The notes under the pieces were generated by a model. It made no database searches. It was not told where the DNA came from and was given only the letters and a program-made list of their open reading frames with translations. From Crocodylus rhombifer (taxonomy: Eukaryota; Chordata; Crocodylia; Crocodylidae), in assembly GCA_038503035.1 (NCBI GenBank), contig JAVSML010021635.1, positions 612,983 to 676,982 on the forward strand: a stretch of DNA of 64,000 nt. The letters are read 5' to 3'. A program made the position numbers and the translations under genes. Below, piece after piece: positions 13,201-25,200 of the stretch; positions within the stretch are counted from its first letter, which is position 1, and every line of letters starts with the position of its first letter.

Positions 13201-16200
13201 ATTTACTTAACATTTTGAGCACTTTTACACATGCTCTGGCAGTGGGGGGGGCACTTTAATTCATAGATTCATAGATGCTAGGGTCGGAAGGGACCTCAAT
13301 AGATCATCGAGTCCGACCCCCTGCATAAGCAGGAAAGAGTGCTGGGCCTACATTACCCCAGCTAGATACACATCCAACCTTCTCTTGATCACCCCCAGGG
13401 TAGGGGAGAGCACCACCTCCCTTGGGAGCCCGTTCCAGACCTTGGCCACTCGAACTGTGAAGAAGTTCCTCCTGATATCCAATCTAATTGGAGTAGCTCT
13501 GATAGACGCTTTAATACACTGCAGTGTCTCATGTATCAGTGTCCCCCTGGTTCAAAATGGTGGCGGGGCACTTGCACTAAAGCTCATTCAATGAGCTTTA
13601 GTTAAAACACCGCCATCGCCATTTTGAAGCATGGGGATGCTGATTCGTGAGACGCAGAGGCTAGCTGGAGTGTGATAATTACCATGCTCCAGCCAACTCT
13701 ATTAATCGAGTATGCTCTGACACGCTGTAATTACAGTATATCAGAGCAGCCTCCATGCTCGTGTCCAGGTACCCTATGATTTTAGAGCACATACCTTTTA
13801 AATGCAAAACAGCTCCAGTTTTTTCAAAATGATCCTCAGATACCTGAAACTTTTGGAAAATCTAGGAAGCTGGCAAGCAAAAATTTTAGCAGGTACCAGG
13901 CCTGCCTGAGTCTTTCCAGCTTTAATGAAGCCAGAATTGAATTAGTATGTGTAACAAGACAGTGGTCACCATAAGAGAAACTTGAACTGGAACAAAGTGT
14001 ACTCAACATCAGTCTACAGAAAAAGAAATGAGAAATGTAATCAAACATTTTTTTTTTTTTTAACCTTACAAACTATACTTGCTATTGAATATATTAATAT
14101 TTGTGTTTCTTTCCTCTCCTCTGCCTATCAGGCTTTTTCAGCAAATGGCCAAAATAAAATCAATCCCAGACCCGGCAAGGTAAGGTTAATATTTCCACTT
14201 CTTGTTCACTGTCTTTTTAGTTTCATTTAGCAGACTACTGTTTCCTGTTATATTAGAAACAGTGAACTATAACGTTCTCTTTTATGTTTTTGTTTTTTTA
14301 ATTTTTTAAATGCAGGTGGTGATATGCAGTGAACCAAATGTTCAAGAGAATAATATTGAAGTTTTTTATGATATTTTGGATTGTAGTTCTTGGGTGCTGT
14401 CACCAGTGATTAAAGTTAAAGTTATCCGAGGATGGTAAGAGCAGGGATTTTTCTACACATTATGGTGCCCTTCCTTAGTGCGGCTAGGAATCAATGGAAC
14501 AGGTTCAGTCTATAACTAATTTGTATATTTGCTCTGCAGACTGCACTGTAGGGCAGAGATAGCCAAACAAGTTCAGGAATCAATCCTTATCACTGCAGAA
14601 TGGAACTCTACATAAGCTAACTTACCCTGTTAAGAACCTGAGTAGACCAGTTGTGGCTACAGGCAACCCCTACTTAGCGCTCTTAATTGATACGAATGTT
14701 AAGTGAAATGACTGTTAAGCAAAGCCAAAAGTTTTTGATGACCCAAAATGGTGGCCATGAGTGGTATAATGAAACTTGCTGAGCGCTAAGTGGAATGGGG
14801 GATCAGTTTAAAATGAGCGTTATAACGAAACAGTGCAAAGCCAAACAGCGTTAAGCTGGGGTTGCCTGTAAAATGTGTTGTGCGAATTTGGTTGTGTCTG
14901 CACTTTGCCACAGCCTGCCAGATGGACATCCTCTCAGCTGCAACTTTGTTTTTACTCATTCTGTCTGACCATGCTGTGATAGTCCATTTTTAATTGGGCC
15001 AATAGCACTTTATCATTAGATCCACCCATGATTGCCTTCTAATCTCATTTTGTATCATAAATTCTGTGTATGTTTCTCTTTATAAATCTTTGTCCCCTTC
15101 AAAAGCCAAATAATGGGCAGAAATTTAAAACTCAAGTATATTTTAAAGGTTTTCAAATTTCAAACCACTGACAGCCAAGATTCAGGGTTTTTTCCATTAA
15201 CTAGATCAATATTGATGGTATTTTTGAAGTAATGAATATGAACTTTTCAGATTCTTTTTTGCCAATACCTGTAGTACTAGTCATTGCTTTATTTGCCTGA
15301 AAATTGATCCATGTGTTGGATTAAATACCTTGTATAAAAACTTCAGAATTGTTTTAGATTCCAGTCCTGCTTTTTTCATTTGAAATGCATTGTAATATTC
15401 CCTATCATATAACAGATGCAGAAGTAATCTCATTGTTCACCCTCAGCTGCAGTGATTATCTGATACTGACTTGATGTCCTAGGGAAAATATAAACAATTT
15501 TTTGGATTACTTTTACCAAATACTTTAATAATTATCATTTTGTAATAACTTCAGGGTATGAACATTCTCTTTGGCCACAGATGGTCAAAGATGCTTAGCC
15601 TTGTCCTCACACTTCATAATAAACCTTGTGTTTGTGTGTGGCAGAAAGTTCATATCTCATCTCCTTTTGCTTCATCATATTTTATCATCAAATTTATTTT
15701 TCATAAGCAGTTTTGGAATTGGAACGCTCCTTATGATAGAGGTTTATTAGAATTCCAATGTTCAATGTAGGGTTTTGTGCTAATACAAAGTGCTCTTACT
15801 GTCCAGTATTTTCAGATGAAACTGGAACTCCAACACTACATTTTGATTTTAAAGAAATCATACCCTCAATCTTAAAATATATCAAAGAGTAACATAAGAC
15901 AGTAGTGTTTGACTTATTTCCTTCAGTATTTCAGTTTCACTGGGATAGAATTTCAGAATTAATGCCATTCCTTTCTTAACTCTTTCTCCTGTTCTGTCTT
16001 GGTTTTTTAAAGCATTTTTAATTCATATGCCTCAACTTTGCCTGGACATTATAGACTAATATAAATATTAGCATTTTAAGTGTATGTTTTTTCAAATTTT
16101 CATTTAAAAACAAATCCTATGAGATCTTTTTACCCAGGGCAGGCAATTATTTCAGGCGGAGGGCTGCTTACCCAGTTTCGGCAAGCTGTCGAGGGCCGCA

Positions 16201-19200
16201 TAGGTAGCCCTCCCCCTTGACAGGTGCCCCACCCCCTGGTCACCATCTTGGGACCAATGTCCCAATGTCTTCGGACCAGTGTCTAAAGGCCAGCACTGGT
16301 GGGGCCCAGAGCAGAGCAGGGCTGGCAGGGCTCTGTGGAGCCAGGGTGGCCTGCACCAGCAGGGAGACGGGGGAGCTGGCTCAGCTCCATAGAGCCCCTG
16401 CCAGCTGGGACCCTCACTCCTGCCACCCTGCTCTGGGACCTGCTGGCACTGGCCCTGAGACACTGGTGCGGTGCCCATGCTCCCACACCTGCTCACTCCT
16501 AGTGCCCCCCAGCCCTATGGTACAGGTGGGGGGCAGCGTACAGCTTTGACCCCCTACTCACTGGCAGGGGAGGAGCCAGGGGAGGAGCTGGTGCTGAGCA
16601 GGGGAAAAGCGGCCCCTCCCCCGCCCCGTGGCCAGCACTTCCTGCTGCAGCCACTCTCAGTCCACACGGGGCTGCCCTGAACAGACACAGGCAACACCAC
16701 ACAGGCTGCGAGTGGTTGCAGCATGGGGTGCCAGCCACACTCTGGGGGAGGGGCCACTTTTCTCCTCACTCTACTTTTCCCTGGGCTCCTTCCCTGCCCA
16801 GGGTCCTCCCCTGCCCTTCTTCCCCTCCTCCCCCCACCTGAGGTTCTGGTTCTGGTGCAGCTGGGGAGCCACATGGTTCCAGGCCAGAAGTCCCTGCTGG
16901 GGCTTCTGGCTGGGGGGCTGGGGCCGGGCAGGCCCTGCTGTTGCAGGACCCCACCAGGGCTTACCCTGGGTCCTACTGGCCCTGTCTCCTGTCATTTTTT
17001 ACAGGAACCAAGAGCAAATAAATATTAATTTCCTAAATTTTTTAGGGGCCTTGTGGGCTGGATCCAGCCTGTGAGCCGTATTTTGCTCACCCCTGGCCTA
17101 TATTATAGTTTGGGATAAGTGAAATTGTAATGAGAAGCTGTTTATAGTATTGTGGAGGTAGGCAAGCATAAGGTTTCTATCCCTTCTATCTCTAAAATAA
17201 GATGGCTTATCAGAAGTTTTTAAGTTCAGAATTGGTGTTAAAAAAAAAAAAAAAAAGTGTGTGGTAGCTACTTCTGTTAATTAATCATGTGCATAGATTT
17301 TTTTTTAAGGTCAGATGAGGCCATGGTGATCTTTTGTGAACTTTGGCATATCATATATATTTCCGGATTAGTTGGTTGAAGTACACCATATGTTCTAGAA
17401 AGTTATGGTTAGTTAAAATGTCATCAATAAATTCATGAAGGGAAAATCTCTCTTCTTCAGCTGGATTCTCTATGAGCAACCAAATTTCCAAGGAGCCTCT
17501 ATTCCTCTGGAGGAAGGAGAATTGGAACTCACTAATATGTGGGATGAAAATACCTCAGAAGAAGAGGAATGCAAATCTGCTAAACCTACAGTGATTGGTT
17601 CCATAAAACACGTAGTAAAGGCAAGTAATGAAATGTATTTTATATAGGCTCCCCAATTGTTTCCTTTATTGGCACAAATAATTTAATGTTGAGAAACTGA
17701 TGTAGTAATAAACCAACCGTGTCCTTGAGATTTTTAAACTTATTGGTTGATTCTGTTGTTTTATAGTAGCAGCTCTGGTAATACCTATTACAGGGCTAAG
17801 AGAGGAAGGACACCTACTCCCTGATATTTGTCATGACTTGAGCTCTCAAAGCACAGTAGAAACATGACATGCTATGTATGCCTTGTTGATGATTTTATCT
17901 TTTAATCTGCATTTTGTATTTTTACATTCTATAAAAGTCTGTCTTCATTACTACAATTGGCTTATTTTTATTTGGTCTTTCCTATTATCAAATAGGTCTT
18001 TTAAAGAAGTAAATTGAATCAAATTTTCAAAAATGCACATGCATTTTTGTGTGTATCCAATTTATACACACACAGACTTCAATGCGCACTGATAGACTCT
18101 GATTTACAAGTTGTCTCTGTGAATATGTAGATTGAGGGTTTCATGCACATGATGGAGTACCTTATTGCATGCCTTTTCAGTCTATCATTAACACATTGGC
18201 TTTCAAGTTTACCCAAATAAATATGAAGCAGGACAAGATTTGGAGAAGGAGGCACTTTTTCTTTGTGAATAGAGTTTCTAAGAGTTGCCTATTCACTGTT
18301 ATGCTAGGATTTAATTAGAAAGAAAGGACATTGGAAAGACAGAAGGAAATGTGTGTCTCCATAAAACTTCAAAGATGATTTAAAATACACTGAGAAACAT
18401 AGTGGAAGTTGGGCCTCCATCTTGGCCACATTCAGTTACAGGCCTCCATACAGCTGTAACTGAGACAGAAAGAGGATAAATGGTGGATAATCTGTGGTTA
18501 TGCTGAAAACTGATTTACTGATTAGCTCCTTAAACTATGTAAGAACTTAGAGCAGCAGTAAAGTGGTGGTATCATTTTTATAAAATCTTTTTTTTTTTTT
18601 TTTTCAGGATTACAGGGTTTGCAGAATTGATTTATATACAGAACCAGAAGGGTCAGGTATTGTAACTTCATTTTTTGATGACACTGAGGAAATGGGCATA
18701 TTTGGCAAAACACAGAAGACTTGTTCTATCAAAGTACTTTGGGGCGTGTAAGTACATAGTTTTATGTAACTTTACTAGTATGAAAGGAATTCGTCCTAAA
18801 ACTGCTGGTTATAGCTACCAGACATGCAAATACATGCATCTTTATAGGTAATATTTTACTTCTAGTCACATGCTGCCTGATCACTCACTGAAAGGTCATA
18901 TGAAAGGGTACACTAGATGTGAGTATTAAACAATGAAAATAGTATATTTACTCTATTTACTATATTCTTGACTTGGTATAACTACTGAAATAGTGATATT
19001 ATCTGTTTCAATGACAGAGAATTGTTCTAACACATGAAATAATGTCCTGTCAATGAGTAAATTGAATTACTTCATCTCTTAGTTTTAAATGACTGAACAC
19101 AATACATGTAGCCTTTACAAGGAGATGTAAATCTAAAATAGGTTGGCATTGTGTGTGACTGGTGGCAGATACAAGGGAGAGTGAAATTTTTTTTTGCTGG

Positions 19201-22200
19201 CTATTGTGGTCCCTCCAAGCAGTCAGCTTGGGGACAGGATCCTAACAGCACATCTAAATGATTAGGTAGTAATAGAGAAACTACAAAGTTGTTCTCCCAA
19301 AATGAGTATTCCAGATAAGTAGAAAACCAGGCAAAGAAATACCACATAATGAAGCAAGACCAGACTGGTAATAAGAAAATCTGGTAGTATAAAATAATCT
19401 TGGTCAAGTTCTTGTGAACTTGATTCAGTTTGAATTAAATAGAAGGATCAGCAAAACTAGGTCTGTAGGTTTTTACGAATTCAAGAGTGTGGATTTTGAT
19501 AAACTTCAGGCACCAGCTAGTGAAGTCAACTAGACAGTGGAGCTTAGGGACTTGAATGTGGAGGAGGCGTGGAATTCCTTCATGTCAAAAGTACACGATC
19601 ATCAGGAATTTGTATCCTAAGCAGACAGGAAAAACAGGTAGACTAGGGGCTGCAAATGTAACTGGATGGATAAACACCTCAAGCAAGAAATTAGGAATAA
19701 GTAGGGTGCCCACAGGAAATATAAAAAAGAAGAATGAGCAGTAAAGAAAGCTGTATTTTTTATTTTATTTTTTTTTAGATCAAGAATGTAGGGGCAAAAG
19801 AAGTGTTCATGCTACTGTGCAAGGTCCTGGTGCAACCTGTATACAATTGGGGTTACTCTTGTTCAGGGAAGACCAACTTAATCTGGAGCAGATGCAGATG
19901 ATGACTGCTAGGATGGGAAATGGAAAACCTATCATATGAGAAGAAACTTAAAAAAAATTGATTTCTTTCTGACAGGATGCATCTACATAAGATGCTTTAC
20001 TTATGATTTAGAGCAAATTACTGTGGAGTAAGCATCACCATTTACATGTGCAGACACTTGCTGCACAGTAATTTGCTCTAATCACGAGTAAATTTGCTAC
20101 CTGTAAATACAAGCAGCAAATTTACTCACAAGTAATTACTGTGCAGAATAGCATGTGTAGATCACAAATTTGCTCCTGGTCAGCCAGGCAGCAGGGTGTG
20201 GGAGACTGCTCCCTGCCCCTGGGAGATGCCTGTTGCTGGGGCGGGCACTGCCACCATACTCCAGGAAGGGAAAATGTCCCCCTGCCCTGGCAGCAGGGAG
20301 TTCCCAGTCCCCACTCTGCAATCATGAAGCAGGGGCTAGGGAGAGTTCCTTGGCCAGCCTGAAGCTTCCTGGGGCCTGTCCCTGACCGGGCCAGTTCCTT
20401 GGCCAGCCCTGGGCTGTCCTGTTTTGGACAGTCCACAGCCAACTCTGGACTGTACATGCCGACTTCTGCATGAAGCCTGGGGCTGGCTGGGAACTTTCCT
20501 GGTCAGAGGTAGGTCTGCCTTGGATCCTGGTTTGATGGAGCAGCTGGTGTTCTTGAAGGTGAAACTCCTGCTGCTGGGGTTCCTCAAGCTCCAGGTGCAG
20601 ATGAAGTGAGTGCCACCCTCCTCACTCTGTACCTATTTGCCTTTTTTATTAGTGTTCAGAACCTTGAGATCCACTTCCACAGAAACCCCTGCACTACTTT
20701 ACCCAACACCTGGCAGGCCTCATGCCCCCATGAGGGGCTACCATCCATTCTGCATTCAGCCTGCTCTGCCTTAACACATACAAGTGATACCAGTTTTGCT
20801 TTCAACATATTGAGGTGCACTTTCACAGAAACCCCAGCACCTATGTCCTTGTAACTTGGCAGGCTTCATGCCTTCAGAAGAGGCTACCATTCCTGCTGTT
20901 TTCATATGAATCTGCACAAAAATGACAAAGTTATAGATATTTTAATGATTCCCCCATTATAGTCTATGGCCAAATCTCCAAATTGTTGCCGAATCAAATT
21001 GGGATAGTGATTTGAATCGCTGAATCAGCTGAATCCAAATTGAATACTTGCTGTTTCACTCAGGCCTAGTAATAGCCAAAAGTTTTAATTTACCCTATGT
21101 CCCTCCAATCCAGGCAGAAGAATAGTAAAGGTCAGAATGATAATTTCTAAAGGATGTGTGATAATGAGGTTAGGTGCGAGTTTTCCTTTTGGTTTACAGC
21201 ATGTGTTGTAAGGGTTTTCAACTTTGAAAAAGTAAACTGAAATGTTCAGTGAAGAAGATAGAAGATTTAATTTTAAAAATCAGCTGAGATGTCTAAAAGA
21301 AAAAAGTGGACCAGACTGCAGAATATAAAAGCATTTTAGTTTGAATATTTTTAATGACTTCATAACATTATGAAATAGCTCCTGAATTTCATACCGCTTT
21401 CCAGTATTCTTCATGGCTGCTATTAGGAGGTAATTAAAGTGTACAGTGCATTTTAGTTTATCTGAAAATCTGTAAGCTGGGAGTTTCTCTCTTGTTAAAT
21501 GTAAACAAGTTTGATGGAAAAGGAAACTCTCAAGGAAGCTTGGGTGGCTTAGCAAGCTCCTCCAAATCTGAACTGAAGTTATCTATTCCTCCAAAATGGC
21601 ATTGAGGAAAGTGTGCAGGTAGAAGAGCTTTCTCTCAGATAAGTTAATGACGATCCCACAGTACATGTTTCAAGATCTACATATGCTTATCATAACTTCC
21701 TGACTAAATTCCAGGTGGGCACTATTATAACTTCCCTTCCTAAAATTCCTAATATCCCTACCTAATCTTTTAGCTCAAGTGTTGTAGAATGTTCCTGGGC
21801 AAAGCAAAACAACTGTTATATTTTCCCCAAAGGGTGGGTATACATTGTAGGATGTTTTGAATGGTAAAAAAAATGTGCTGCATATGTTTCAGTCTTTATT
21901 TACCTTGATAAAGAAGGTTTTAGAAATACTTTACAAAGTTGTCCTAATTATTGCTTTGGTTGCAGGAATGAATTTCTGTGTAACTGTAAGCAATATCTAC
22001 ACATGCAAATTAAGAACTTAAGCTAGAAAAATATTTACAATTGTTGTATTTACTAGCTAATTAAAACAGATAAGGGAAAAATCAGTTCTTTGTTTGTTAC
22101 TTCTATTTTTCAGTTATAAGTGGTTTGTGAAAAAAAATGACTGAAATTAGATATTTCTAGGAAATGAATCGTGCTTGGGCCACATTTTTTCAGATTTCAG

Positions 22201-25200
22201 AATCACCTGTAAACTTGTTTAAAATGAAAATATTTCTGCATTTGTTTTCCACGATATCTCAAAATCCTGACTGCTTAAAACTATCCGAGTCTTTTGAAGG
22301 CAGGCAAGCATGGAGTTTGAACCTTAAATACAGCATAATTTGTCTTTACATATTAGTCTCATACTGTGTCTCAGATTTTATGGAGATTCAGATATAAACA
22401 TGATTTTAAAAAATTGGAAAAGGAATTGGAGAAAAATTATCATGGGGAAATGCACAGTGGGTAAAAGTGTCAAATGCTACACCTAGAATATGCAAGTGTT
22501 CCCCTAACTAGGAATTAATTGCACATTCCTTGCATTATTGGTATAGGAACAACAAACCAGTTTTATACACATCATCTGAAACTGTTCAAGAAGTCATTGC
22601 TGTTTTTCCTCCTATTTAGTTATGAGAGATTCAGACATAAGCACACTCAGTTTAATTAAATACTCATTATTTTAATCAATTTTTAATTCATTAATGAAAT
22701 TAGCATGTTGATTACATCAGAAACACTTTTGGAAAATATTCTTGTTCAAATATGATGACCACTAGCCTGATCTAGGAAAGGTGGTCATTTCCTGTTGCTT
22801 AAACAGGAAAATCTATAAACTGGTTTGTTTGTTTTTTCTAACCAAGTTTAAGCTGTGTACTTCCTGCATACTGCAGAGATTTTCTTCTTGCTGGCTATGC
22901 ATGTTCACTATTCATGTACTAACAAGAAATGGTTAGTTGCTATCCTGAGTCACACTGATCATACCCCTTTGCACATAATTTATTAAACATATCTAGACGT
23001 GCATATTCGTTGGTATTGCACAACAGAAGCCATTGCTAAAAATGAATCTTTGTGCCATCACTTTCTGGTTGGGCAAGCACGGAAAGATCAGATCATATTT
23101 GCATTTACATGTATATTTTTATGCATGGTTACAGGGCTTATTGGCCCTTTAGAATGATGAAGCAGCAGATACGAACCTCTTTTTCATCACTAGATTTGTA
23201 CATCAGAACCCTTAAATAATCAAAGGTTACACAAGTGAGCCTTTTCTCTATGTTTTATACAGCTTCATGCTCTATTTATTAGAAGTCTAAATAATTTAAA
23301 AAATGAACTGACCTCCTTTAGGCATGTAATAGTTATTAGTACATTTCTTACTTCATCCCTTATACATGCATATTGGCACTGATTGAAGGAAAAAACAATT
23401 TTCTACCACTTTGGAAAGTGTTCAAGGCATTCTAAAGCTTTAATCTAGCTTTACTTCAGATGGTGATCTCCCTTTCAAGGATATGTCTACACTGCAATCA
23501 GAAATGTGATTACAGTACAGGGAGACCTACCTGAGCTAACACTAGTGTAACTAGTACAGGGGTCAGGAGCAATTAAGCCATAGTAAGCTTTTTTACTGCC
23601 AGTGCATCTGCAGCTTTCTTGCTGCTAGTCTGAGCTCACTAGACTGGAGCTAGCCCAGGTCTTCCTGCATATTCTGCAACCATACCTGTGAATGCAGTGT
23701 AACCCTATATATAAAAAATAATCTCAACTTCTGTTACTATTGTTGGATACCTTTAATAAAATACATGAAAATTATGAGATAGAAAAGGGTGCTCATTGAC
23801 ATTAGAAGGGTTTTTTTTCATCATCTCAAATTTCTCTCATTTTTCCCCACTGATTTTTCTTTCTTTACACCCTTCATATCTATTTGACCCTGAAATGACG
23901 TGATTGGTTCTAAAATAATCTTTTCAAGATAACTTCCATGGCAATAAAATATAATATCCTGAATAAGTGATTACAACTTCACTGCATAATCAAGAAGGAG
24001 AATATGAGCTGCTAACCTTTTATTAAAACCCATACATATTAAAGGAAAATAAAAGGCTGTTGGTCAAAAACAATTTTCTAGTAAAGTCTCTTGCAAACTT
24101 GCTGAAGTGCAGGAATTCCCATTATAAACGCGCACACTGTATGTGCTTTAGAGGTATATACATTCTCTTTTTTTTACTCGATTTATAGCAGGGGACATAA
24201 AGTTAAAGTTGTGCTCTAATTTTTTCCATTTAAAATTGTAAATTAAGAGTTGAAATTCCACACCACTTTAAGTTTTTAAGTCATATACCACTGTGCCGTG
24301 AGCCTACGTTCTTACCTTTTATATTGCTTCCTGTATATCATCAAAGTCTCTTACTAAGCATGAAATTGATAGAACTATGCAGATTAGCATCAATTCTACA
24401 CAAGACGGAGGGACAGAGAGAGTGCTTGCTGCCAGTAACATCTGACAGATATTCAGTTTCTTTGTTGAGTCTTAACAAAGGTCAAGGATAGTTTCTGAGC
24501 TCTCGCACTCAGAAAAGTGTGATTGAAATACAAAGTGAGGGAGGTGTTGTGAAAGTGAAGTGCTGCTACCTATATTGCATCTCTTTTAAGGAAACGAAGA
24601 AATACTGTTTCCAAAGTTTTTAAGCCACTGCCTTTTTCTACAGAACACTAGATTAATTTTAAACTAAAAATGTAACACCTAATAGGTTGTGACTTTAGGT
24701 CAGAATTTTTCATCAAAATTGTTTCAGTGTAAAATTGTCTCATTTCAACTAATTTCTTCATAAAAAACCAGCAGTTTTCCAAGGAAAAAAATGTATATGG
24801 TCAAATTCCATAACATCTGCTAACTGTATGGACCTCCCTACAGCCCTGATCCTGCAAATGAAAAATGGGACTCAAGGAGCAGAAGGTTGTGCTAGCACAT
24901 CTGTTCTGAGGCTGGGGTCCTAATAATACATGCAGTCCTTTATTTGCTTTTATTGCAGCACTGCAGTGACATCCTTGCAAGGTACTATGAGGCTGCAAAT
25001 GGATGTTGCTTTAGTCCTGACATAAGCCACTTTATCCCAGGACAGCGTGCAGGCATTCATCCATCCGTATCCATTGTCCCAGAATAAATCCTAACTAGGT
25101 TTACAGGATAAGAAATACTAGCAGTTTATCCTGGGACATCACAAAGTGTGTCTGTACAGTTATCCTGGGATGGCATCATTGGCTCTATGGCAGAAAAGTG

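Larger units (their letters stand above)
10519..14131 (+). other. CRYBG1 intron with CR1 3' end and palindromic repeats
   Basis: A TACC-type simple repeat passing into TA-rich sequence lies at about 11127-11190. The GC-rich block at 11870-12180 has overlapping open frames on both strands and no recognisable protein. Also present: a 13-bp hairpin (12298-12330), a 22-bp tandem duplication (12945-12992), a CR1 3' end (13261-13487) and a palindromic element around 13496-13790. No exon is seen. Confidence 0.75.
14435..17460 (+). other. CRYBG1 intron with Tigger-like MITE and GC-rich hAT-like element
   Basis: Contains a 209-bp inverted-repeat element (14660-14868) and a GC-rich block at 16135-17095 flanked by hAT-like ends. 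A poly-A run lies at about 17241-17257. The numerous open frames between 16150 and 17070 overlap on both strands inside the GC-rich repeat and none matches a known protein. The rest is unremarkable AT-rich intron. Confidence 0.75.

Noticed and set aside
16152..17074. Cluster of open frames of 60-148 codons on both strands
   Set aside because: They overlap in all frames in a GC-rich repeat with hAT-like ends, and no domain is recognisable.
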